Below, one piece after another: positions 17,049 through 24,832 of a DNA stretch of 52,768 bases. How positions within the stretch are numbered: position 1 is the stretch's first letter; every line of letters begins with the position of its first letter. The translations under genes and the position numbers were made by a program. Origin of the DNA: Candidatus Rifleibacteriota bacterium (GTDB lineage Bacteria; Riflebacteria; Ozemobacteria; Ozemobacterales; Ozemobacteraceae); contig JAKQKW010000024.1 of assembly GCA_029560455.1 (NCBI GenBank), forward strand, positions 1-52,768, written 5' to 3'. The notes under the pieces are model-generated. The model did not search any database. It was not told the DNA's origin and saw only the letters and a program-made list of their open reading frames with translations.

Positions 17049-18248
17049 ATGCCAAAATACGATTGTGAAGTAAAAGATTCCAAGGGCGATATTATCAAAA
17101 CCACCCTTGAGGCCCCCAACCTTCAGGAGCTGGCCAACCGCCTTTCAGACAAAGGCTATTACCTGGTCAAAGCCAAAGAAGTCAAGGCCAGTGCCGGTTT
17201 TGGTTTTGGCGGCAGCGTCTCTAAAAAAGACATGATGGTTTTTACGGTTCAGCTGTCAACTCTGGTTGGCGCAGCAATTCCTCTCGTAGAAGCGGTGGGC
17301 ATCCTCGCCGACCAGACACAGAACATGTATTTCAAGGGAATCCTGAACTCTATTGGCCGCGATCTGCAGTCAGGGCAATCTTTCTCGGTCTCGATCCGCA
17401 AACACCCGACAATCTTCGACAAGATTTACTGCAACATGTGCGAAGCCGGCGAAGCTGGTGGTATGCTCGATCAGGTTCTGCAGCGACTGGCGGCTTTCGC
17501 TGAAGCCGACGCCGAAATCCGCGGCAAGATCAAAGGGGCCCTGACCATGCCGGTTATTCAGCTGGTCCTGGCGGTACTCGGGGTAATTTTCCTTCTGGTA
17601 AAGATTTTCCCGAACTTTTCGAGCCTTTTCAAAAAAATGAAGGTTGAACTGCCGAAAATTACAGAAGTAATGATGTTTGCCTCTGACATGCTGCTTGAAA
17701 ATTCTCTCATGGTAGCAGCCGGGGCGGCAGGTGTTGCTGCCGCTTTTTACTTTGGCTTAAAAACCCAGGTCGGCAAAGTAATCATGGCTCACATTACTCT
17801 GAAGGGCCCGGTCATCGGCCCGCTGACCCAGAAAATTGCGGTCAGCCGTTTTTCGCGAACTTTCTGTTCACTACTGGGGGCCGGCGTTCCGATTCTGCAG
17901 GCCCTGCAGATTACCGCATCGGTTATGGGCAACCCTCTTATGGAAGACATGATTGCCAACATGGCGATCGGCGTTCAGCAGGGTAATACCCTGGCCAGCA
18001 CTCTCGTCAAGGTAAACATTTTTCCGCCGATGGTCAAAAAAATGATCGAAGTCGGCGAAAACACCGGTAATCTTGACGTCATGCTGACCAAGGCCGCCGA
18101 TTTCTACGACCGCGAAGTTAAAGAAGCGCTAGACGGCCTCACCTCAGCAATTACACCGTTGCTGACCGTTGCGATGGGTATCATTATCGGTGCCATCGCA
18201 CTTTCTGTTTTCATGCCCCTCTTCAAAATGACCCAGAGCATGAAGTAA
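17049..18248 (+). CDS. pilC: Inner-membrane platform protein, PilC/GspF family (copy 1)
   Basis: A 399-residue polytopic protein with two tandem T2SSF domains (about 70-190 and 270-392) and three main membrane segments near 170, 215 and 375. Family hallmarks are visible: 'MCEAGEAGGML' and its echo 'MIEVGENTGNLD', plus the C-terminal 'MGIIIGAIALSVFMPLFKM'. The N-terminal about 45 residues form the usual small cytoplasmic domain. This protein is the membrane platform on which the PilB motor acts. It is in operon with pilB (18-base gap, GAGAGG site). A second PilC-like gene lies at 51101, so the cell may run two assembly platforms or systems. Confidence 0.93.
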   Translation: MPKYDCEVKDSKGDIIKTTLEAPNLQELANRLSDKGYYLVKAKEVKASAGFGFGGSVSKKDMMVFTVQLSTLVGAAIPLVEAVGILADQTQNMYFKGILNSIGRDLQSGQSFSVSIRKHPTIFDKIYCNMCEAGEAGGMLDQVLQRLAAFAEADAEIRGKIKGALTMPVIQLVLAVLGVIFLLVKIFPNFSSLFKKMKVELPKITEVMMFASDMLLENSLMVAAGAAGVAAAFYFGLKTQVGKVIMAHITLKGPVIGPLTQKIAVSRFSRTFCSLLGAGVPILQALQITASVMGNPLMEDMIANMAIGVQQGNTLASTLVKVNIFPPMVKKMIEVGENTGNLDVMLTKAADFYDREVKEALDGLTSAITPLLTVAMGIIIGAIALSVFMPLFKMTQSMK

Positions 18249-18344
18249 TCAAAAAAAATGAGCTTAAAAATGATTCCAGGCGATAGTGTCACTCAAATTT
18301 ACTCTGGTTCAAATGACAAAATCTACCAAAAAAAGGGCAAATAA

Positions 18345-19214
18345 ATGGGTATTGACTACAATGGAGCCCGCATGCTTTTCCACTTTAAAGGACTTGGGGT
18401 GGATTATTCGGAAACCGCAACTATCGGTCGACAGACATTGTTTCTGAGCACTGGTGATATTCAGAGAGTCATAAGCAGCCATGGTAATTCTGTTGATGTG
18501 CGTTGCCGTGCTTTTTATTCAGCTGATGGTTTTGCCGATCTTTTTTTGCATTTTGTTGGTGCAAAAAATGTGGCCTCTTTTGACTATTCAGACTATCAAG
18601 GAGCCTCAAATATACATGACATGAACCTCAAAATCTCTGCCGACCTGCATGAAAAATTCTCTGTAGTCTTTGACGGCGGCTCTTTAGAGCATGTATTTAA
18701 TTTTCCGGTGGCCATAAAAAACTGCATGGACATGGTAAAAACCGGTGGCCATTTCATTTCCATCTGCCCGGCCAATAATTTTCTAGGACACGGTTTCTAT
18801 CAATTCAGTCCTGAGTTATTCTTCAGCGTTTTTTCTCCGGCAAACGGTTTTGACATAGTTAAAATACTTGCCTACGAGGATCATCCTGATACAAAGATTT
18901 ATGAGGTCCTTTCTCCTGAAAGCCTTGGCGAAAGGGTGACTCTGATTAACAACCGCCCAGTCTACCTTGCAGTACTCGCCAGAAAATGCCGTCATGAAAT
19001 TGAACTGCGAGTTCCGCAGCAGAGCGACTACAAACTGGAGTGGAACAGGAACTCAGGTAAATCAAGCCTGAGAAACTTCATTATTAACCGCGCCAGCGCC
19101 TTAGGGTGGCTGAATGCGCTTCTTCCCGGGCGGTTGAAGAACAGACTCAAAAGAGCTTTCGGCGTGCAGACGCCTGGTTTTGACAGCGCCCAGTTCAGAG
19201 AAATTCAGATTTAA
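18345..19214 (+). CDS. Methyltransferase-like protein of a surface-glycan cluster
   Basis: A 289-residue soluble protein. The central part resembles class I SAM-dependent methyltransferases as seen in polysaccharide gene clusters: 'ASFDYSDYQGAS' would be the end of strand 2, 'FSVVFDGGSLEHVFN' the strand-4 motif, and 'MVKTGGHFISICPANN' the strand-5 region. The glycine-rich SAM loop (motif I, E/DxGxGxG) is not obvious; 'HFVGAKNVASFDY' occupies its place. Catalysis therefore remains uncertain. It follows pilC by 96 bases without a visible terminator, and is convergent with a GT4 glycosyltransferase (overlap of about four bases at the ends). A sugar or glycan substrate is inferred from the neighbours only. 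Confidence 0.6.
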   Translation: MGIDYNGARMLFHFKGLGVDYSETATIGRQTLFLSTGDIQRVISSHGNSVDVRCRAFYSADGFADLFLHFVGAKNVASFDYSDYQGASNIHDMNLKISADLHEKFSVVFDGGSLEHVFNFPVAIKNCMDMVKTGGHFISICPANNFLGHGFYQFSPELFFSVFSPANGFDIVKILAYEDHPDTKIYEVLSPESLGERVTLINNRPVYLAVLARKCRHEIELRVPQQSDYKLEWNRNSGKSSLRNFIINRASALGWLNALLPGRLKNRLKRAFGVQTPGFDSAQFREIQI

Positions 19215-20314
19215 AGAGCCTTATACAGCTCAATCAGCTGACTGCCGATCTTTGCCCAGTTATAATCATTTACAACCGTCTTTCGGGCATTTTTTCCGAG
19301 TCGTGCGGCCAGCTGCCGGTCACAGAACAGCTTTTGCAGGGCATCTGCCAGAAGACCGGCATCGAGCCTTTCTATTACCAGACCATTCTCATTGTCGATG
19401 ATCAGCTGTGAAGAGCCTCCTGACGCAAAAGTAACGCAGGGCGTGGCGAACTGCATCGCCTCAAGAAGCCTCGTGGGAAGGCCCTCCCAGGAACCCAAGG
19501 CAACAAAACATGCAGCCTGCCGGTAAAGATCCATCAACTGCTTCCTTTCGTCAGGAATGGTCTGATTGAATGGCCCGACAAAGCTGACTATTTTCTCGAT
19601 TCCGAATGATTCAGACAATTTTACCAGTTGTTTCAGATAATCCTTGTTAACAGGGCCGGCAAAGCATATTTTGAGCTCCGGAATTTTCTGGTGCAGAATG
19701 GCTGCAGCCTGGATAAGCATTTCCGGGTTTTTATCGGCGTTGATTCTGCCGGTGAAAAGAACTGTCGTCTGCTTATCTTCGATGCAGGAATCTTCGAGGC
19801 AAATACCGTTTGATATTACCCTGACTTTTGCTGCGGGCACGTTGAAAAGTCTTAGAAGCTTCTCTTTTTCGGAGTCTGATAAAACCACGATCTGGTCTGA
19901 GCGCTTTAAAACAAAGCCCGCAAAAGGTCTATAAACATACAGGCCAAAACGCTGAGCCAAACTGGAGCTGTCTGGAAAAACCCCATGCACAGTCGTAACT
20001 ATCTTGGCATTACCTTTAAATATTGCGGCAAAAAGACTTGGAAGAAACCACATGCTGTGCAGGTGCATAATGTCGTAAGAATGTCGCCGCATGGCCTTTG
20101 CATACTGCAACGATAAAGGATTGCGCATGCAGCTTACGAGAACCGGGAAATAAACGGCGTTTTTCTGGCGGTTTTCGCGGGGTGTTGCCTGATCGGTTGT
20201 CAGTATGACTGAGTGCCAGCCATACCCCTCAATTGTTTCACTCAGCCTGAAGACATATTGTTCAATCCCCCCGATGTGGGGCAGATAATTATGGGTAATC
20301 TGGGCGATCTTCAT
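19211..20314 (-). CDS. Glycosyltransferase family 4
   Basis: A 367-residue GT-B-fold enzyme. The N-terminal 'MKIAQITHNYLPHIGGIEQYV' region (first 21 residues) and 'MHLHSMWFLP' are characteristic of the family. The C-terminal nucleotide-sugar domain shows 'VLFTGRINADKNPEMLIQAA' and the EX7E catalytic motif in 'GSWEGLPTRLLEAM'. It is a cytoplasmic, inner-membrane-associated transferase using a nucleotide-sugar donor, probably in synthesis of a lipid-linked glycan; donor and acceptor cannot be read from sequence. It is transcribed against its neighbours and shares a 148-base divergent region with the GT2 gene at 20463. Confidence 0.9.
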   Translation of the reverse strand: MKIAQITHNYLPHIGGIEQYVFRLSETIEGYGWHSVILTTDQATPRENRQKNAVYFPVLVSCMRNPLSLQYAKAMRRHSYDIMHLHSMWFLPSLFAAIFKGNAKIVTTVHGVFPDSSSLAQRFGLYVYRPFAGFVLKRSDQIVVLSDSEKEKLLRLFNVPAAKVRVISNGICLEDSCIEDKQTTVLFTGRINADKNPEMLIQAAAILHQKIPELKICFAGPVNKDYLKQLVKLSESFGIEKIVSFVGPFNQTIPDERKQLMDLYRQAACFVALGSWEGLPTRLLEAMQFATPCVTFASGGSSQLIIDNENGLVIERLDAGLLADALQKLFCDRQLAARLGKNARKTVVNDYNWAKIGSQLIELYKAL

Positions 20315-20393
20315 AGAATTGTTTTTGCCGTTCCCCCGAATTTCGAGTAAAGCTTGTGAAAAAATTGGCCTTAAATGTTACAATTAACCTCAA

Positions 20394-20411
20394 ACGATAG
20401 AAACCTATCGT
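20394..20411. other. 7-bp inverted repeat in divergent intergenic region
   Basis: ACGATAG at 20394-20400 and CTATCGT at 20405-20411 form a perfect dyad with a four-base spacer, between the divergent GT4 and GT2 genes. It could be an operator controlling the glycan genes. A poor candidate -10 (TACAAT, 20379-20384) lies just upstream. Confidence 0.3.
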
Positions 20412-20462
20412 AAACGAAAGGCATCTGCAAGAAAAACAATTTATGCAGAGTACCCGCAAACC

Positions 20463-21191
20463 ATGAAAGCAATTGGCATTATTCCATGTTTCAATGAAGA
20501 GGGTAATATAGCTGCAGTTGTAACAGAGCTTCAGCAGCAGTGCCCTGAATTAAGTATTCTGGTTGTCGATGATGCCTCGACCGACCGTACCAGTCAGGTT
20601 GCCGAAAGTCTGATTCCGGGTCAGACGCTTCGATTGCCTCTGAATCTCGGGGTCGGTGGTGCTATGCAGACGGGCCTCAAATTCGCGTTACAAAATGATT
20701 TCTCATTTGCAATAAAGATAGATGGCGATGGTCAGCACCCTCCGCAGGCAATAAAAGAACTGCTCGAGCCACTCAGACAGGGAATAGCAGATATTGTCGT
20801 AGGGTCTAGGTTCATACGGAACAATACCGGCTTCAGATCATCATTTTTTCGAAGAGTCGGGATCGTTTTTTTTGAACTTCTCGGTCTGCTTTTAACCGGC
20901 AAACGCTTTACCGACCCGACTTCCGGCTTCAGGGCCTATAATCGCACAGCAATCGAGTTTATGGCCAATCATTACCCGACTTTCGATTACCCTGAACCGG
21001 AAGAACTGGTTCTGGCAAGCAAAAATGGTTTAAGAGTAACAGAACTCCCGGTCTGTATGCGGGAAAGGCTTTCAGGAGCATCAACCATCTCGTCAAGCAT
21101 TTCAATTTATTTTATGCTTAAAGTAACTCTGGCAATGATCCTGATTTCACTTCGCCCACCTGAGACTCTTCTGAAGCGAAAGGAAGGCTGA
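20463..21191 (+). CDS. Glycosyltransferase family 2, DPM1-like
   Basis: A 242-residue GT-A enzyme. It starts with 'IIPCFNEEGNI', has the nucleotide-binding 'VVDDASTDRT' near residue 36, and the metal-binding DXD-type motif in 'KIDGDGQHPPQ' near residue 89. 'DPTSGFRAYNR' near residue 158 is typical of dolichol/polyprenyl-phosphate sugar synthases and their bacterial relatives. There is no C-terminal membrane pair, so membrane anchoring is presumably supplied by a partner. The next gene (DUF2304, membrane) overlaps the stop by one base (TGATG), a pairing seen repeatedly in bacteria. Likely product: a polyprenyl-phosphate-linked sugar that could feed the GT-C enzymes in this window. Confidence 0.88.
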   Translation: MKAIGIIPCFNEEGNIAAVVTELQQQCPELSILVVDDASTDRTSQVAESLIPGQTLRLPLNLGVGGAMQTGLKFALQNDFSFAIKIDGDGQHPPQAIKELLEPLRQGIADIVVGSRFIRNNTGFRSSFFRRVGIVFFELLGLLLTGKRFTDPTSGFRAYNRTAIEFMANHYPTFDYPEPEELVLASKNGLRVTELPVCMRERLSGASTISSSISIYFMLKVTLAMILISLRPPETLLKRKEG

Positions 21192-21568
21192 TGTTTATCG
21201 GTATCGAACGGATTCAGCTGCTGGCATTGATTGGCAGTGTGCTTTTTCTGGCAGGAATTATTGAAATGATCCGCAGGAAAGCAATTAAAGAAGCCTATGC
21301 GCTGCTTTGGCTACTATTTGGGGGCATATTCATTTTATTTTCGTGCTGGAAAAAAGGGCTGGACTTTTTTGCCAGCCTCGTCGGTATTTATTACCCTCCG
21401 GCGCTGCTTTTTCTGATACTTATAGTAGCCATAATACTTATTCTGATAAGCTATTCGGTGATAATAAGCTCGCAAAATGATAAGATAAGAATCCTTACCC
21501 AGGAGATGGCGCTGATGAAAAAGGAAATGGAGAAGCTTGAAAAATCAACGCTTAAATGCAAGAAATAA
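21191..21568 (+). CDS. DUF2304 family membrane protein
   Basis: A 125-residue protein with three membrane helices (about 8-25, 37-53 and 68-90) and a short charged coiled-coil C-terminus ('EMALMKKEMEKLEK'). Size, topology and the 'RRKAIKEAYALLWLLFG' stretch match the DUF2304 family, which habitually follows a DPM1-like GT2 gene. It may anchor or flip the product of that enzyme, but no biochemical role is established to my knowledge. It is translationally coupled to both neighbours: one-base overlap upstream and about 13 bases (or a TAATG overlap) downstream. Confidence 0.8.
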   Translation: MFIGIERIQLLALIGSVLFLAGIIEMIRRKAIKEAYALLWLLFGGIFILFSCWKKGLDFFASLVGIYYPPALLFLILIVAIILILISYSVIISSQNDKIRILTQEMALMKKEMEKLEKSTLKCKK

Positions 21569-22953
21569 TGCAAAATCCGGATTTCAAAAAGACAAACGCA
21601 GAATTCACCAATGCCGCAGGGCAGTCAACCCCAAATCTGTCTGCTGAGCTGCTCATCATTTTTGCATTGTCTTTGTTCTATCGTTGCTACATGCTGGTAT
21701 CAGAGAATGCCCTCCGGCAATTTTCATCACTTGCGCTTCATGGCATAATGTCAGATCTTGCAATGCCCTGCGCAGGCGTAGTGCTGGCACTTTATTTTGC
21801 CAGAACAGGTTTTGTCAAAATGTCACACGGGCTGAACTATCTATTTGCGGTGCTTATCTGTTTTGATTTCGTTCATTTTGTGAGCTTTCGCTCCAGAGCA
21901 AATGCAACTCGACTTAACCCGGATATAATGGCTTTTACTGCCCTGGAAACGCGTCTGGCATTTGCTGGTGCCATCATGGTTCTAATGCTTCTTTTTTGTC
22001 GCCTCAGCAAAGGCAGCGCAATATCCCCCGGAAGGCTTAAACTGCTGACGTTCTCAGCTATGACGCTTTTGCTGGTTAACAGCCTGAAACCGGAAATACA
22101 GTTCAACACCAGCAACTGGCAAAGTTACTGGCAGAACTTCAGCTTTTCGACAAGAGCCAGACCTGCCGTAGGCTCACTATCGGCAATTTGCCAACTGCAG
22201 GTTCATGAAGTAACCGCTTTTGAAAGCGCCACATTTATCGAGAGCCCATTTTTTGAAGAATCTTTAAAAAGATTTCCTGACCAGGCAAAAAGAAACTCCA
22301 GCAATTCCATAATTGAAAAACTTCCCAGAATCTGGATGCAAAAAGTTAATTCGTTATCAGGATTCAGAATAGCCCTTACCACTGGCTTTAAAGGAATAGA
22401 GACAACGGTACTTTATTCAGAAGAGGAAATGGACTTCTTTGTGCTCACCAGCTTTTTAGATGTTGCCAGCATACGTGAACTGTCAACACTGGAAAATTTT
22501 CTTAGTTCAGTTGAAGAGGAGATTTCGCCGGAACACTTTATCCTACTGGATTTGAAAGAGCTGAACAATTCGAGCGGCCGCAACGCTATTAAAAAGCTTC
22601 TAGGTATGCATGAACGTTTAAAAATAAAAAACAACCTGCTTTTCGCCGCCAAAGACCCATATATGCTTGCAGAATTGAGTCAGGCAAGCTTGAATACAGT
22701 CTGGCGACCAGACTACGACCCTTCTGTGGCAGTATTTGACAATGATCTGATGCAATACATCAAGGCGGCTGCTGTGCTCAGCAACTGTAAACTGATCGCA
22801 CTGCCCGCTGTAGCATTAAATGATAAAATCAAGAATGAACTCGCTCCCTTTCCACTGATGTTGTATGAATCAGAGCGAAAGCCGCTATGGAATTCCCCGG
22901 AACCAGATAATTTTATCCGTGTTCTTATAACAGGTAACAGTGGAAAAGATTGA
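21556..22953 (+). CDS. Membrane protein of unknown function, paired with LtaS-like gene
   Basis: A 465-residue protein with about four to five N-terminal membrane helices (to about residue 180) and a soluble C-terminal half of about 285 residues. The architecture mimics LtaS/OpgB-type phosphoglycerol transferases such as its downstream neighbour. The soluble part, however, lacks recognisable sulfatase motifs: there is no 'ESF/ESL' opening and no 'ADH' metal site. Its 'VHEVTAFESATFIESPFFEE' stretch is unexplained. It may be a non-catalytic partner or an unrelated family. The start could also be the ATG at 21568, overlapping the previous TAA as TAATG. The composition looks more AT-rich than the pilus genes. 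Confidence 0.6.
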   Translation: MQEIMQNPDFKKTNAEFTNAAGQSTPNLSAELLIIFALSLFYRCYMLVSENALRQFSSLALHGIMSDLAMPCAGVVLALYFARTGFVKMSHGLNYLFAVLICFDFVHFVSFRSRANATRLNPDIMAFTALETRLAFAGAIMVLMLLFCRLSKGSAISPGRLKLLTFSAMTLLLVNSLKPEIQFNTSNWQSYWQNFSFSTRARPAVGSLSAICQLQVHEVTAFESATFIESPFFEESLKRFPDQAKRNSSNSIIEKLPRIWMQKVNSLSGFRIALTTGFKGIETTVLYSEEEMDFFVLTSFLDVASIRELSTLENFLSSVEEEISPEHFILLDLKELNNSSGRNAIKKLLGMHERLKIKNNLLFAAKDPYMLAELSQASLNTVWRPDYDPSVAVFDNDLMQYIKAAAVLSNCKLIALPAVALNDKIKNELAPFPLMLYESERKPLWNSPEPDNFIRVLITGNSGKD

Positions 22954-22957
22954 TTCT

Positions 22958-24763
22958 ATGAACACACCCTATAAAAGCCTGCTTTCCGCTGCCATCCTGC
23001 TTTTTTTTATCATTACTCTTGGCAACCATCTAACAATAGCTTTAAGCTACGAAATGTCCTTTGATAGACACACCATTTTTACTTTAATGGCCGGATTAAG
23101 CAATTCAATGATACCTGTTCTGGCAGGCGCGTATCTTCTCTGCCTTTTTCCGGCTTTTCTTTATCAGGAAGGGCGACTGCCAACCCTTTTTGTGTCAGTC
23201 TTCTGCCTGTTACCAATATTTGATCTGGTTTATTTCTCTTATATGCACGCCCGTTTTAACTGGAGTGTCTGGCATGACCTCAACTATTATGCCATCAAGG
23301 GCACGATTTTTTCGCCTTTTTTCTATCAGGCACAGTTTCCTGCGCTGACACAATCTTCAATATTAGTGGCCGGCGTAATGTTTTTTAGGCGCGTTTCTGC
23401 CAGAATAAACTCATCAGATGCCCGAAGTCTCCTTGGTGGGCTGCTATTTGTAACAATTCTGCTCAGATTTCTATTTCCGCCGCAGCCTTATATGACTAGA
23501 AGCCTCTTCAACCCCATACTCCTCACAATTCAGGGCAAAAATGCTCAGATAGCGCAGCTCGGTCGGGGCTGCCTCACCAATTTTTTTATAACCGGTCAAC
23601 AACAACACAGATTGGCCTTCATCGATTACAATGCAGTTGAAAAAGAGCAACTGACTGCCATTGGACTTTTGCCCTCTCCGAAGTCTGTTCAAACATCAGG
23701 CCAGCCGGGGTTCAAAAGAATCATTCTGCTGGTTTTTGAATCGCTGGCTCTCGAATACCTACACTCTATAAATCCAGCTATTCCACCAGAGGCCAGCGAC
23801 TGTTTCGACGCTCTAATGCGCTCACAGCCATCTGCTGAGAATTTTTACTGTTCGCTTCTTGGCACCCTGCCTGGAATCTACGCCATACTCAACTCCCGCA
23901 TGCCATGGCAGGAACAGCTCTCGCTCGCCCGGCGCGAAAAGAGTTGTGCCGCAATGTTCAAAGAAGCAACAAACGGGCAGACATTTCTTATTCAGGGAAC
24001 AAGCAAGCATTATAGCAACGAAGCCAGATTATTTAAAACGATAATGGGAATCGACACAATCATTGCATACGAAGAGCTTAAAAGCGAGTTCAAAGAACCG
24101 GCAATGGTTGCCTGGGGCTTTCACGATGATGTCGTCCTTGAAAAAACCCTTGCAACTATGAAAAACAATACCGATAAGCCTTTTTTTATAATCAGCAAGC
24201 TGATCGATCAACATCAGCCGCCGCACTTCTGCGGGCTTAAACCGGAAGAAATGCCAGCTTCGGTGGCCGGACACCAGGTGCCAATTGTTCGCAGTCTATA
24301 TTGGGCTAATCACCTTCTGAAAAAATTTCTTGCTGATATTGAGAAGCAGGGTTTGTTCGACGAGCAAACCCTGCTCATCATAACCGCCGACCATTATCCG
24401 CCGCCTGATTTTGGTCATAAAAAACTGATGCCCGATGGTCAATATGCGCTGCCAGGGCGCCTGCCGCTGATTTTTATCAGCAAAAAACCAGAGGCATTCT
24501 CAACCTTAGAAATTACAAAAAAGTCCTGTCAGCTTGATCTGGCACCGACGATATGCTACTTGGCCGGGAGCAGTCAATCGCAACATTTTCTTGGGCAGAA
24601 CATGATCGATGCAAATGCGATCAGTCGCTCGATCAGCTATCACGACAATACTGTCCAGATAATTTCGTCAGACTCACAGCTTCTGGTATTCCCTTGTAAA
24701 AACCAGACAAAGCCTGCTAATGCCATCGAAAAATGGATACACAACCTTAAATCAATTCCGTAA
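22958..24763 (+). CDS. LtaS/OpgB-like alkaline-phosphatase-superfamily membrane enzyme (sulfatase fold)
   Basis: About 601 residues from the ATG at 22958; a GTG at 22940 is an alternative start. Four to five N-terminal membrane helices are followed by a periplasmic sulfatase-fold domain from about residue 250. Visible motifs are the opening 'LLVFESLALEYL' (metal-binding Glu), 'SLLGTLPGIYAIL' carrying a candidate Thr nucleophile, 'WGFHDDVVLEK', and 'ITADHYPPP' with the Asp-His metal ligands. This order matches the LtaS/OpgB phosphoglycerol and phosphoethanolamine transferases. A role adding phospho-alcohol groups to a surface glycan or lipid is likely. It begins four bases after the previous gene's stop, so it is in the same operon. 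Confidence 0.8.
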   Translation: MNTPYKSLLSAAILLFFIITLGNHLTIALSYEMSFDRHTIFTLMAGLSNSMIPVLAGAYLLCLFPAFLYQEGRLPTLFVSVFCLLPIFDLVYFSYMHARFNWSVWHDLNYYAIKGTIFSPFFYQAQFPALTQSSILVAGVMFFRRVSARINSSDARSLLGGLLFVTILLRFLFPPQPYMTRSLFNPILLTIQGKNAQIAQLGRGCLTNFFITGQQQHRLAFIDYNAVEKEQLTAIGLLPSPKSVQTSGQPGFKRIILLVFESLALEYLHSINPAIPPEASDCFDALMRSQPSAENFYCSLLGTLPGIYAILNSRMPWQEQLSLARREKSCAAMFKEATNGQTFLIQGTSKHYSNEARLFKTIMGIDTIIAYEELKSEFKEPAMVAWGFHDDVVLEKTLATMKNNTDKPFFIISKLIDQHQPPHFCGLKPEEMPASVAGHQVPIVRSLYWANHLLKKFLADIEKQGLFDEQTLLIITADHYPPPDFGHKKLMPDGQYALPGRLPLIFISKKPEAFSTLEITKKSCQLDLAPTICYLAGSSQSQHFLGQNMIDANAISRSISYHDNTVQIISSDSQLLVFPCKNQTKPANAIEKWIHNLKSIP

Positions 24764-24832
24764 AGAATTCACGGCGGCCCCGGGAGCCTCTTCAAGACTC
24801 TCCCGCAGATTCAACGATACCCTGCATGTTGA

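Noticed and set aside
24764..24832. Terminator between the convergent LtaS-like and STT3-like genes
   Set aside because: Only a 6-bp stem (cgggag/ctcccg) with a 13-base loop and no T-run is visible; too weak to annotate.
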